From Channallabes apus (taxonomy: Eukaryota; Chordata; Actinopteri; Siluriformes; Clariidae): a stretch of 64,000 nt of DNA. Below the pieces are notes generated by a model. That model was not told the DNA's origin and made no database searches. It saw nothing but the letters and a program-made list of their open reading frames with translations. Where the stretch lies: the NCBI GenBank assembly GCA_030522415.1, contig CM060106.1, positions 28,416,985 to 28,480,984 on the forward strand. Reading direction: 5' to 3'. Both the position numbers and the translations under genes were made by a program. Shown here piece after piece: positions 11,065 to 23,000 of this stretch (the first letter of the stretch is position 1; each line of letters opens with the position of its first letter).

Positions 11065-11531
11065 GGCATAGTGGATAGTTTGCATGTTCTCCCTGTGCTT
11101 GGTAAGTTTCGTCCGGGTACTCCGGTTTCCTCCCACAGTCCAAAGACATGTAGGTTAGGATGATTGGCATTCTCAAATTGCCTGTAGTGTGTGAATAAGT
11201 GTGTGTGTGTGCCCTGCGATGGATTGGCACCATGTCCAGGGGTAGCTCAGTGGTTAAGGCATTGGACTACGGTTCGGAAGATCCCAGGATCAAATCCCAC
11301 AACCACCAAGTTGCCACTGTTGGGCCCTTGAGCAAGGCCCTTAACCCTAAAAACTGCTCAGATGTGTAATGAGATAAGAATGTAAGTCGCTCTGGATAAG
11401 AGCGTCTGCCAAATGCCTAAATGTAAATGTCCAGGGTCTACCCTACCTCATGCCCCAAGCCTCTTGGGATAGACTCCAGGCCCCCGTGACCCAGAATACA
11501 GGATAAAGTGGTATAGAAGATGAGTGAGTGA
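11065..11531 (+). repeat. Dispersed fish repeat (family A), interrupted by a SINE
   Basis: Phrases such as GTTTGCATGTTCTCCCTGTG, TTTCCTCCCACAGTCCAAAG and GGATAAAGTGGTATAGAAGA define a repeat seen again at 15048-15316, 17449-17755, 28397-28668 and around 43055-43560. The copy is split at 11240/11427 by the inserted SINE. Confidence 0.75.
11241..11426 (+). mobile_element. tRNA-derived SINE with 9-bp target-site duplication
   Basis: The 5' part resembles a tRNA with A-box-like GGTAGCTCAGTGGTTAAGGC and a B-box-like GGATCAAATCCCAC. The 3' part is the conserved teleost tail GTAAGTCGCTCTGGATAAGA followed by GCGTCTGCCAAATG. ATGTCCAGG occurs immediately before (11232-11240) and after (11427-11435), an exact target-site duplication. 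A second copy lies at about 22772-22960. Confidence 0.88.
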
Positions 11532-11549
11532 TGTCATTCAATCTGGTTT

Positions 11550-12650
11550 GCACTTAGTGGGACCATCATGTGTCTTCTAGCCAGACAATGAGCTAGATGC
11601 TAGGACTATTTGTCCAAGAAGAAGAATGATTGAGTGCTGCTTTAGATAACCAATCATAATCCAGTTGAGATGGTTCAGTATGAGTTGGAATGGAGACTGA
11701 AGGAAAAGTAGCCACCAACTACTCAACACCTCTGGGAGATCGTTGGAAAACCTTATGAGGCTGACTGAGGCTACGTTTACACTGCCAGGTAAATGTGACC
11801 CAATTCCGATTTTTTGCTCATATGTGACACATATCGGATATGATATGTTCTATGTGTAAACAGGAAAAAAACGCATGCATTCCGATATTTTGAGATCGGT
11901 TTCAGGCCTCCTTAATATGTGTAAATAAATCGGATATAAATCAGATATGTGCTAATGTGATTGTCGTGTAAACAGACAGATCGGATTTCCTGAGGCATTG
12001 TGTTCTGTACATCATTAAAACTGCGACTTCTTCGCGGTTTAATGACGTAATGTTATTCTCCGGTGGAAGCGCGTGTGGAATGATAACATCGCAGGTGACA
12101 TGGAAAGGGAAAAGAACAACGCCCCCTCCAACACACACACGCCTTGTGTTAATGCTTATTTGGGCTAAATAACATTAAATTAGTATTTGATGAATAAAGC
12201 ATATGTGCAGGCTGCAATTATGCCGTTTTTTTTTCTCCTCCTCCGTTTTAAAAACATGGTGACGTTCGCGAACTTTGCATATATCGCAGAGCGTTAAGCA
12301 TATTTCACCTTCTTCTATCTTGGTTACTGTGTAGCGCAAGAACCTCCCTTTAAGTATGCGCGATGTTTCAGATGGTATGGCAAGTGTAAACACGTGAATC
12401 GGATATGAGTCATAGTGGAAATAACGTGTAAACAGACGGTCAAAAAAAAAATCAGATATAGGCAACAAATCGGAATTGAGCATCGAGACCTGGCAGTGTA
12501 AACGTAGCCTGAGAGAATGCCAAGAGTGTGCAAAGCTGTCAAAGTAAAACGTGGCTCCTTTGAAGAATAAAAAATATGAAAACATATTCTGGGTTGTTTA
12601 ACATGTTTATGCCGTATTTGTTTTAATATTTAATTCCATATTTGTTCTGT
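11550..12650 (+). mobile_element. Tc1-like transposase relic split by another element
   Basis: Sequence from 11550 to 11768 resembles a teleost Tc1 transposase 3' coding part (TTGAGATGGTTCAGTATGAG, GAAGGAAAAGTAGCCA, CAACACCTCTGGGAGA). The continuation GAGAATGCCAAGAGTGTGCA resumes at 12511 and runs into the tail ATTCTGGGTTGTTTAACAT. The copy is decayed and carries the 741-bp insertion at 11769-12509. Confidence 0.75.
11769..12509. mobile_element. Non-autonomous DNA transposon (Harbinger-like by 3-bp duplication)
   Basis: The ends GGCTACGTTTACACTGCC and GGCAGTGTAAACGTAGCC belong to perfect 22-bp terminal inverted repeats (11769-11790, 12488-12509). TGA flanks both ends (11766-11768, 12510-12512), and removing the element plus one TGA restores a continuous Tc1 reading. 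The interior repeats blocks like ATCGGATAT and GTGTAAACAG and has no transposase frame. A 3-bp duplication is typical of PIF/Harbinger; the superfamily call is tentative. Confidence 0.75.
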
Positions 12651-13182
12651 CATAATTTCAATGTCTTTGGGACTAATATACATACATTGTGGGAAAACAA
12701 TAAAAATAAAGAAAAAAAATAGTTTTTGGATATTGGTCATTCAGTCTCTAGTTCGCACCATGCATACACAAATTCATTACTTCTTTACATATCCGGGACA
12801 TTTTAAGTATGCAATTCTCTTACTGTCATTTTTAAGGAAGTGAGAGGAAACTAGAGAACTCTGGGAAACTTTACATACTGAATAATTGTAATAGGCATCA
12901 TTCTTTAGCCTGTATTTAACATATATAACTCTACTGTGCCTAAAATAACCATTATTCAAAAGCTCTTACATATAGTCCAGTCTGCATTAATAACTCAGTA
13001 GACCAACTCAAAGACATCTGATGAATGTTTTTAAAAAAACAACAAAAACAATAATCAATAAAGATACATTGTCTGATCCATAAATATTATGGAGCAGGAA
13101 AAAAAAAAAAAAAAATTATACAGACACTTAATTCCTGAGTGTTGAAAACAAAACCCGCACCAAGTGAAAACCTCCTTGATCA

Positions 13183-15518
13183 TCACATGTACACATTTCT
13201 TTCCTTGAAGAGCTGCAGCAGCTTTTCCTCAAGCACATCACTGGTTCCACGAAGCCCTTTCACTACCTGAGCCGCCCAAACAAAGTACTCCTGAACACGC
13301 TCCGCTGACCAGCCTGTCAGAAACACAAGGTGACATGTTTCCATGAAATAAAAATACAAACTGGGCCTTGTAATTTTTCTCTTCACACAAATTCTAGACA
13401 AGAGAACATGACGCACCTGCAGGTGTGCAGCGGTTGAGGTCACGTAGGTTGTACAGTTTGTCAGCCAGTTTGACTAGCTTGGCTTGGTGACTGCAGTGCC
13501 GTGCATGCTCCACTTGGAGCAGTTTTCTTTCCTGTTTAGGTAGTGTTTTGTCATCAGTCACTTCCTGGACAATCCTAGCCACTTTACTTCCAAACGTAGC
13601 TTCCAGTTCTTCGAAAGTAGTGTCCGTGTCTTCTACAGTGTCATGAAGCAGCGCTGCCTAATTTATAAAAGAAAAGAGTTTATCTTAGACATTTGCATGA
13701 ATAACAAAAATTACTCAGACATGACAAACAAGATGTGTACACACAAACATCTTTGTATAAAACATCAAGTTTCTTTCATAATAAAGAACAACAATTTGTT
13801 TAATGCACCACACATTAATGTAATGACAATTTATTTGCAAACACTAATCTCCATTAAGCAAGGAAGAAATACACAAACCATTAATTGTTAAATGTGCTCT
13901 CCCATCTTACCAAGATACGTAAATAAGGTAAATAAAAGTCCTCTCACAGAAAGTCTCATTATATCTAAGAATACCAGTACTTTATTATATTAATGCAGAG
14001 CATTATTCATACAGGTCCCAAATGTGACAAATTGTCAACCTATCTGCATTGGTTTATGTTAAAACAATGCCAGTGTCTCACATACAGCAGCATATTTCCA
14101 CATGCATCATTGTACCTGTACTGTACAAGTTACTGAAGTATTCTCCCAAAGTTTTTTCAGACATTTCACTTCGTCCTGTCTCCAGGGACTACTGGTCTCC
14201 ACTTCAATACTGTGGTTAAGCCGGCCACTCTTCCTTAATAGCACCAAAAGTAGAAAAAAAGACCCTCCGCGACTTCCTAAAGCATAAAAACTTAACTTTC
14301 TACAAAACTAAATTTAAAAAGAAAAAACATCCCCATTTCTTCCAGTATCTCCGCACTCGTTTTACAACTTGATGTAGCCATGTATCCATGTTCCACACCA
14401 CATGATCATGTGGACTTCCACATTGCGATGTCAGTGACATAAGGAACAGTTTGAAATTTGATTTGAGCAGGTAGAGCATCCAGACTGAACACATCTTTAG
14501 GAATCCGAATCTGATTTCAAACCATCATTCAAACAGGATTTGCAAAAAAGCAATCTGATTCTAAATTGATTCCAATCTGCATTTGCCAAAGATCAGATTT
14601 GGGCTGGCCGTCAAAACAATAAAAACAGAAGTATCGTCAATGAATTTTGAAAAGTGTGTAAATATCATGTGATGGCTACTTTACCTTAAGTAAGAATGTG
14701 ACAAATCCGTTGTTCTTTGATATTTTTTCGAAAACCAAAAATCTTTCCAAAACCAGTAAAAAAAAATTTTTGAAAAAGAAAAGAAAAAAACAAGTAAAAC
14801 ATCCAGGTCATGCCACTTGCGTCGGATGAAAAAACTAAAATGGTGAAAATGAGTGCTTATCCATTTTTTTATTTGGGCACAAAGTCAGAAAATAAATGTA
14901 TTTTGGAATTATTAATAAACAAGTGGAGGTCTTCTCTCTTTTTTTTTGCTTTAAATAAAAAATTATGTATGAACGAATCATTTGTTATTTGCTGTATCTC
15001 TTTCTTTTGACCTCTGTGTCAGCCATGTTTCTTCTTGAAATATTAGCATGGTGCAGTGGTAATGGTTAGTACTGTCGACTTGCACCTCCAGGGTCTGGGT
15101 TTGATTCCCGCCTTGGGCTCTGTTCATGGAGTTTGCAGGTTCTCCCCGTGCTTTATGGGTTGGTGGGTAATCCGTTTCCTCCCACAGTCCAAAGATATTG
15201 AGTTTAGACTAACTGGCATTACCAAACTGCCCGTAGTGTGGGCGTGTATCCTGTGATAGGCTCCGGGCCAACTGTGACCCAGTACAGGATAAAGCAGTAT
15301 AAAAGATGGGATGATTATTCATGTGACTAATTACACCTTTGGAAAACGTTAGTGATTGAAGTAAAATATTATCCAAATATATATTTAAAACAAACCTGTG
15401 ATTTGCCTTTTAACCTTTGGTGCTGGTGTAAAAGGAAATAAATCCAAACCTTCTAATAAAGCAGGGTTACGAATTCAACACTGGTGTAAAACCTGCAGAA
15501 ATATAAACAAAAACTAGT

Positions 15519-15550
<32 letters not shown>

Positions 15551-15836
15551 AGAGATTCAGGACTCACCTGTAAAACCTCAATGTCTGTGACTCCGCCCTC
15601 CTGACTCAGGATCCTCGCCACCCCTGTGAAGGAAAGCTGCGTCAGGGGTTTTACACTGACAGTGTCAGAGGCTATCAGGTGTGAGTGTGTGTAAATGCCG
15701 AGTCAGTGTGGGAGGAGTTAGTACCTATCGGGTGGTTGATGTACGGAGTCGCATCCGGGTCTTTACGGCGCTGATTTCTGTGTTTTTCTGCAGCGAAGTT
15801 GACCGTGTCGAGCAGGAGAGGCAACTCAGAGGTCAT
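13183..15836 (-). CDS. hddc3: HDDC3 (MESH1), metazoan ppGpp / NADPH hydrolase (4 coding exons, complete, 179 aa)
   Basis: Minus-strand exons in coding order are 15836-15725, 15623-15568, 13657-13417 and 13313-13183, giving 179 residues, the length I recall for human MESH1. The protein is a single HD-domain hydrolase of the SpoT type, without synthetase or regulatory domains. The expected Mn2+ ligands are all visible: His35 in INHPIG, His61-Asp62 in [11 protein letters not shown], and Asp122 in [14 protein letters not shown]. Family members remove the 3' pyrophosphate of ppGpp and dephosphorylate cytosolic NADPH. The start codon at 15836 gives [20 protein letters not shown], matching the family N-terminus. 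Intron 2 (13658-15567) is long and carries a dispersed repeat. The gene diverges from VPS33B across a shared promoter region. I saw no convincing poly(A) signal close downstream of the stop. Confidence 0.97.
13658..15567 (-). other. HDDC3 intron 2
   Basis: Intronic AT-rich sequence with a family A dispersed repeat at 15048-15316 and a (GT)n tract near 15520-15550. The short open frames around 14100-14500 show no recognisable protein similarity and I do not call them. Confidence 0.65.
15048..15316 (+). repeat. Dispersed fish repeat (family A) copy
   Basis: It shares GGTTAGTACTGTCGACTTGC, CTCCCACAGTCCAAAGATAT and the CAGGATAAAGCAGTATAAAA tail with the other family A copies in the window. Confidence 0.7.
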
Positions 15837-16124
15837 ATCTGCACACACACACACACGACCCAAAATAAACACCTTAACACCAAGCAAAGGTCACTCAGGC
15901 TTCTGAAGAATCACCTACCTGTTTGTTTAAAACACCACACCGAGTGGAGATGAGTATAATTCTTATTCCTGAGATAAGAACCGCCCCTGAAATCTTCTTC
16001 TTCTTGGGTTTACCGGCGGTTGGTATCCACTATGTGGCATTACCGCCACCTTCTGGACAGTACTAGTTACCATGGTTACCAGTCATATTAAGATTCAAGA
16101 ATTAAGTTTAACTTAATATCAGAC

Positions 16125-16720
16125 AAAATATGGCGCGAATCAGCTTGAAATGACGTCATGTTGCCTCCCGATGACAGAAACAACCAACTCCCTTTCGAGC
16201 CTTATATACTAGGATTGATTAGCTGAACGTACACTGCTTGAGCTGATTGGTCATTTGTCAAGCGACGGTTTTAATGGTGCAAACATTTACCATAAATAAC
16301 AATGTTTTCGTTTTCAATTTTTTCATGGTTATTAAAGGTAGCAGCTTCAAAGAAATTACATCATGTTGTCTCTAAATATGAGAAACACCCAACTGCTTGT
16401 GCCCCGCCCCCTCTTTTACGGTTATTAAAATTGTGTTATGATTACTGTATTTTGTTTTATGGTTAGTAAAATTTTTTTTATGATTATTAAACGACACGGC
16501 TTCAAGGCAATTACGTCACGTTCTCTCCCCGTGACAGAAACGACCAACTCATTGTGCCCGCCCACTTTTCAAAGTCAAGTCCCGCCTTCTACACTAGGAT
16601 TGGTTGGCGGATATGCGCAACGCTTGTGCTGATTGGTCAGTGGTCAAGCGACGGTAGATTGGTGCAAACATTTACCAAAAATACAAATGTTTCTTTTTTT
16701 TAATTTTATTTTTGTTTTAT
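16125..16720. promoter_or_regulatory. Three tandem diverged units in the HDDC3/VPS33B divergent promoter region
   Basis: Unit 1 (about 16140-16340) contains TGACGTCATGTTGCC, GACAGAAACAACCAACTC, TACTAGGATTGATTAG, GCTGATTGGTCA, AAGCGACGG and GGTGCAAACATTTACC. Unit 3 (about 16495-16720) repeats these as TTACGTCACGTTCTC, GACAGAAACGACCAACTC, CACTAGGATTGGTTGG, GCTGATTGGTCA, AAGCGACGG and GGTGCAAACATTTACC. Unit 2 (about 16341-16490) keeps the first part (TTACATCATGTTGTC, GAGAAACACCCAACTG) plus CCCGCCCC. The region therefore carries repeated CRE-like and inverted CCAAT (ATTGG) motifs between two divergent start codons. Regulatory use is inferred; the repetition is seen directly. Confidence 0.65.
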
Positions 16721-17099
16721 AGTTATTCAGCGGCCATATCGTTAATTGGAGTGACTTAGTTTTTGCGAATATTCCCGGAATATTGTAATGAATTGCTAAA
16801 GCCGTTGTGCGCATCCATGTAATTGGTCCGTACAGAAACAGGTCGTTTTATTCCAAATACTTCCGCAATCAAGGAAGCGAGGTCTGTACAGCAGGAGCAG
16901 GTTTGATTAATGGTTTTTGTACAAATATTTAATAACATGCGTTATGGCATTTAGATAATTTGTGTTGTAATGACATAACCTTTTTCAATTTGGTGCTGTC
17001 ATGTAATAAACAACAGGATACATACAATCTACCTGCTGCTGTCCTCCATCTGTGTAATGTGATGTTTATCAGATAAGGCGACACACAGCAGAGTCCCAC

Positions 17100-20000
17100 A
17101 TGGCTCACACTGGCAGGAAAGATGCTCCTGAACTTCCAGACTTTGCTTTGCTTAAAAGACTGGCCAAAGATCAGCTTATCTACCTCCTGGAACAGGTACA
17201 AGGCTCTGTGCATTCTGTACGCAGCTCTCATGTTACTCCAGCTGTGTGGAAAGTGTGAACATTGTGTCTTTTAATCCAACAGCTACCAGGAAGGAAGGAC
17301 TTGTTTATTGATGCAGATCTGATGAGCCCACTTGACCGAATAGCCAACGTCACCACACTCAAGGTACTGTATGAGTTATCCAGCGTTCATTTACATTCAT
17401 CCATATGGCGGATCTGTTTATTTATAATACGCAGGGGTAGCTTGTAAACAGGGCGGCATGGTGGCCTCCAGGGTTGAGGGTGCAATTCCTGCCTCGGGGC
17501 TGTGTGACTAGAGTTTGCATGTTCTCTCCATGCTTGGTGGATTTCCTCCCACAGTTCAAAGATATGCAGATTAGGCTAATTGCCATTTTCAAATTTCCCA
17601 TAGTGTGTATGTGTGTTAGTATGTGCTTGTGTGTCCTGTAATGGACTGTCTCTCCATCCAGGGTGTACCCCATCCCGTGCCCCAATGCCACTGCGATAGA
17701 ATTAAGGCTTCCCTCCACCCTGTACAGGGTAAGCGGTGTAGAGAGCGAGAGCATATAGATAGGTCAAATTAAAATTTTATTTGTCATGTACACAACAATG
17801 CACAGTATGATATGTAGCGAAATTCTTAAATGACTTTTTGTGACCTAAAAAGGAAATATAGGATAGAAAGATTTTTTTTGAAATAAGACAAAAATTGAAA
17901 AAAGAAAAAAAATTAATAGCATAGGACAGAATAGAACCTCATGACATAATGCATTGCTCAGCCCTGACATTTTCATTATCAATCTTTTACTAATCTTATT
18001 TCTCTAAAATTCTCATAAAAATGTACTCAAATTCAGTAGCTCAAACCAGAGCAAATATAAACTGGGTTTTTATATAACTACGAGGGTCGTTTAAGTCAAA
18101 CCAGGATTTTTGATTGTGCAGAATAACAGGACAGAATACGCTAATGCAATTATCTCAGTCTTTCACTATTGTTTGGATACCATCAAGGTTGAAAGGTTTT
18201 TTTAGCCAGAGCCATGATTGGACTGACTACATCACATCTGATACGCTGGCCTCCCAGGAACTCCTTTCATGGCCCAAATACAGTATGTGGATCCCACATG
18301 GAGTGAGGTCAGGACTGTTTAAGGAATGTGGCGGTAACTCCCATCTGACTTTCTGTAATGTGCAAGTGGTGTTGGTGAATTATTGTGTGTACAGTTCCTC
18401 TGCAAGTTGCTGAAAAAGTTTCCATCGATTTTTCAAGGATTAGGCGTTCCACTCACTGAATATTCATAGTAACGAATGTAGTGGACTTCGAGCCACTTCA
18501 GCCAAGTTCCTCATTCACAGACCTACAGCCTTCTTTAAAATGTTTGCACCATTCAAATGTTTAACTCCGGCTAAGAGTCTCATCGTCGTACTGTGCTTTA
18601 AGTCTTCTGTAAATATCAATCTGTTTTATGCTTTTTTAAAGAGACACCTTTCAACAGAGGTCCTGGTTTGACTTGAGCGATCCTTATATTAACAGATAAA
18701 TTCCTCCAAATCAGCTTGATAACTGATGAAATTTTAACAACATTTTACTATCCAGCTGTTTTCTTTCTGTGATGAAGAACTCGTCACTATGTCACCTTTT
18801 TGTGTTGTCTATAGCAACATGAAGTGGACAAACTCTATAAAGTTGAGCTCAAACCAATCGTCAGTGTTTCAGATCAGTAAGTGTGATCCAGCTCCTGTTC
18901 CAATGCAGATAAAAAGTCAAAAGCTAAAAGCATTGCAGACTCTAACGCACATCCTCTGTTTTAGACTCTGCTTCCTGATACGCCCTCGAATCCAGACGGT
19001 GAAGTGGATTGCAGGTTAGCGCTCTGTAATCCTATGTGCTTGATCTGCGAGCTGAGCCGATTCAGTATCAGCATGATATTACTGAGCATCTGTCTGTGTT
19101 TGCAGATATAGTAAACTCTGACAAGGCAGCTGGAAGATTCAGAAGATATAAAATTATCTTTACACCTCAGAAGGTAAGCGGTTTCTATTATTCGCCCTCA
19201 CAGGTTTTTCCATGTGAGGGCGAATGGATCTTGTTGTCCATGTTGTATGGAGTGGATTATTTTATAAGAATATCAGTGTTTATGCAGCACTACTATAATA
19301 TGCATCTTGAATTAAAAATGTATGATTTGTTTGCATTTGTTTCAGTTCTTTGTGTGTGACACGGTTTTGGAGGAGCAGGGTGTCTACGGTGGTAGGTGCT
19401 CCACATCTTCATGTAAACTACAGCCTCAGAGCTGGTGAGATGATGTGATTCCCGGCTCTCTTTTAAAACATTTTTTCCCGCAGATGTGACGTCTGATGAA
19501 TGGGCTTTTTGCCTCCTGCCACTCGACGATGACATCATCAGTCTGGAACTGCCTGAATTCTTCCGAGATTATTTTCTGGTAATGTAGTTTGTTTTTATCG
19601 GTGGTGTGTGTTTTAACTGTATTACATTGTCATTAACTATTCTCATATAACCACACAGTACATGATGTTCTATCCCTTGAAAATCTAAGATACTAGGACC
19701 TGTATCTTGTCTCGTAGTTTATATAAAGTTTTTTGTAAATGTATAGTAAATAATGACTGATTTTAGGTTTAAGTTGAGATAAGCGTTAATGGATTATTAA
19801 CCTGTGTTTAATTAATTTGTTTTCATTTATTTATTTATTAACTTTACCATGGCTGTAAAATCGCTAGGAGGGAGATCAACGCTGGGTGACGACTGCAGGA
19901 AGCGCGTTACATCTGTTACACTCCCTGTACGGCCCCTTCTCAAAGGTCTATGGCATCGGGCGAGGTGCCAAGGTGAGACCTGAAAAGGAAAACAAATGTG

Positions 20001-23000
20001 AAAAATAAATAACATTTCTTTGTGCTCAATTATTGAACATTAAAGGTCTCTTATTTTACTATGAGGAGTGTTCAAGTCAAACCAGGACTTAAGTTTAAGG
20101 AGCTTTACATTTTTTGTGAATAATCAATGGCATAAAACGGATTGACATTTAAACACTGAGGTGATGAGATTCTTAGCAATAAAACATTTCAATAGTGCAA
20201 ATGTCTTAAAGAAACATTCGTACATGACGATCCTGACCGAGATGAATCGGAGCCCACTGTAATTGTTCCCGTGAACATTCATCAAGTTCTTTTTTCTCTC
20301 TCAGGAAAAAAGAGCCTGATTTGATCACCAAAGGTGTTCTGTTTTTGCAGGACAGTGCACAAGCTCATAAAGCCCTGACCTCACTCCAAGCCATTTGCAC
20401 ATGTTTGATTCCTTAAAGGAGTTCCTGGGAGGCCAGCGTTTCAGACATGAAACAAGCAGTCTGATCATGGCTCTGGCGTACAGAGAAAGCTTTCTACCTT
20501 GATGGTATCCGAGCACTAGTGAAACACTGGGATAAGTGCATTAGTGTAAGAGGGGATTATATAGAGAAATAAAGGGAGTTTTTTTGTGTGTGTGTCTGTT
20601 CATGCTCCAGCTGAAATACCGCAAACTCCCTTTATTTCACTCATCCTCCAAATGGACCCATTTCAATCTTTATATAAAGGAGCTACAACTAAGCCATGTC
20701 ACGCCCATAGAGCTAAGCACCAATCAAGAGGGCAGTGTCTTCTTATATGAGGTCACATTAGGGGATAAATTGAATTGACTTATTTAAATCAATGGACAAA
20801 TTGTAAAAAGGACAAAAATCAGAAAATGGATTTTTATGAATGTGAAAAAATGACTTAAAAATTTATTTAGAATAATAGATCTCCTTTAACACTATTTTTT
20901 GGCTTGCTATAGATGGTGTACGAGTCATGGCGGGAGCAGGTGGAGGATGGGGAGCAGAAAGCACAGCAACCTGAAATCGGCAACGTTTTCCTCATCGACA
21001 GAGGTGTGAGGAAAAATTCAGATTCTTGCAAATATATATATATTTTGGTGTAATTGTATTTTATTGTTTGCTATACAGAATGTGATCTTCTAATATAGGT
21101 TTCTGTTTTCCTAGATGTGGACTTTGTAACACCGCTGTGCTCTCAGGTGGTCTATGAGGGACTGGTGGATGACATTTTTAGGATTAAATGTGGTCAGTGG
21201 AACTTTTCTATGTGTTTGTGTCTCATATGCAAAATCTGTAAAATATCAAGACAGAAGCATTGCTTTTAAACTTGCTAGTAATAACATGTATAAAAGTTTT
21301 GTTATACCAGCAACAAAGATCAGTTTACATTTATTCATTTCTTCTGTTTCTCCCCCTCATATATATTTATTTACTCTTTGCTCATTAGGTTGTGTGGAGT
21401 TCGGGCCGGAAGTCACCTCGTCTGACAAGAGCATGAAAGTGATGCTCAACTCTCAAGATAAGGTAGACGGCACAGACAGAGTTGCACACCTTGGCTCGTT
21501 GTTGAATACTCTCTATATTGACTCTGTTGTTTATTTTATCAGGTGTTCAATGAAATCAGAAACGAGCACTTCTCCAACGTGTTCAGCTTTTTGAGTCAAA
21601 AAGCCAGAACCCTTCAAATGGCATATGATGTGAGTCTCTCTTCACTTCGCTATCACTTCACTCTACAATGCCTGAACGATTTTGTCCTCGTTATAGAAAC
21701 GCCGTGGGATGGACATTAAGCAGATGAAGACATTTGTCTCAGAGGAGCTGAAAGGTCTGAAACAGGAGCACCGTCTTCTCAGCCTGCGTGAGTTACACAA
21801 ACTTTGGTCAATTACGCCAATTTACGTTCCATTTTCGGACTAACAAGTGACATTTCATGCTTAGACATCGGTGCGAGTGAGTGCATAATGAAGAAGAAAA
21901 CAAAGCAAGACTTCCAGGAATTGCTAAAGACCGAACATTGTAAGAAACATTGATTCATGTGAAATAACTCTTTTATTTATTTATTTAATTATTTTTTATA
22001 TTTGCTGATTGAAGATAGCAATTTGTCCTCTAAATCTTTTTCTTTTCGTAGCTTTACTTGAAGATTTTGAGGTTCGAGAATGTATTGGCTTCATTGAAGA
22101 GCACATTAACAGACAGGTGGGTTAACACAATAGCAAAGCAATATAAACGTGTTATAGCACAGTCTTATGTGTAATCAGTACCACACAAAAACTTTTTTTT
22201 TTCAGGTGTCTATGATTGAAAGCCTGAGGCTCCTTTGTCTGTTGTCTCTTACTGAAAATGGTATGTCCTTATGATTTATGATGCAGTGTTGTTCTGAATT
22301 TTACCTTATATGAGCAATTTCGAGTGATATTTAAACACAAAATTAAAGGGTAGTATTTATTTAAAATCTTGTCTTTTTCACCATAAGGAGCCTGCAGCTT
22401 TTGCTCCAACCAAGAAAAATCATCTATTAACACCAAACACTTACAATATATACTCGTACGATTTTTGTCTAGAATAATATTCTGCAGGATAAGAAGATTG
22501 GCGACCTCGGATATACGCAGATCTAATTGAGAAATACCGCACCGGTCAAAAGTTCGGACACACTTTCGAATTCAGTGTTTTTTGTTTGTGGTCTACAGAT
22601 CGTAAGTAGCGGAGATATCTCAATATCAACTGTTCAAAGGCAGATTATTGTATATAATGGATGCCTTCAGTATGGTTTTACAATGTAGAAAGAAATAAAA
22701 ATGAGAAAAGACCATGGAATTAAAAGGTGTGTCCAGACTTTTGACTGATACTATGTACTATATATGGGCCAGGGGTAGCTCAATGGTTAAGGCATTGGAC
22801 TACGGTTCGGAAGATCCCAGGTTCAAACCCCACAACCACCAGGTTTCCACTGTTGGGCCCTTGAGCAAGGCCCTTAACCCTCAACTGCTCAGCTGTGTAA
22901 TAAGATAAAAATGTAAGTCGCTCTGGATAAGAGCGTCTGCCAAATGCCTAAATGTAAATATAGTACTATACTATGTCGATTTTAATCATTAATAAGTACT

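Larger units (their letters stand above)
10445..13182. other. MFAP1-HDDC3 intergenic region, nested repeats
   Basis: This 2.7-kb gap contains no convincing gene. It holds the MFAP1 promoter, a short repeat with GGGCTCGGGCCCAGTCGGGCC (near 10728), a Tc1 terminus near 10846-10945 (TACAGTGCTGTGAAAAGTAT), a dispersed fish repeat with a SINE inside it (11065-11531), a Tc1 relic with another element inside it (about 11550-12650), and AT-rich sequence leading to the HDDC3 3' end. Confidence 0.75.
17364..18814 (+). other. VPS33B intron 2
   Basis: It contains a family A dispersed repeat (17449-17755), a family B repeat (17760-17940) and a short mariner element with both ends (18081-18684). No additional exon fits here. 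Confidence 0.75.

Noticed and set aside
11241..11312. Candidate tRNA gene (A-box and B-box)
   Set aside because: It is the head of a SINE with a teleost SINE tail and a target duplication; a proper cloverleaf and anticodon stem are not evident.
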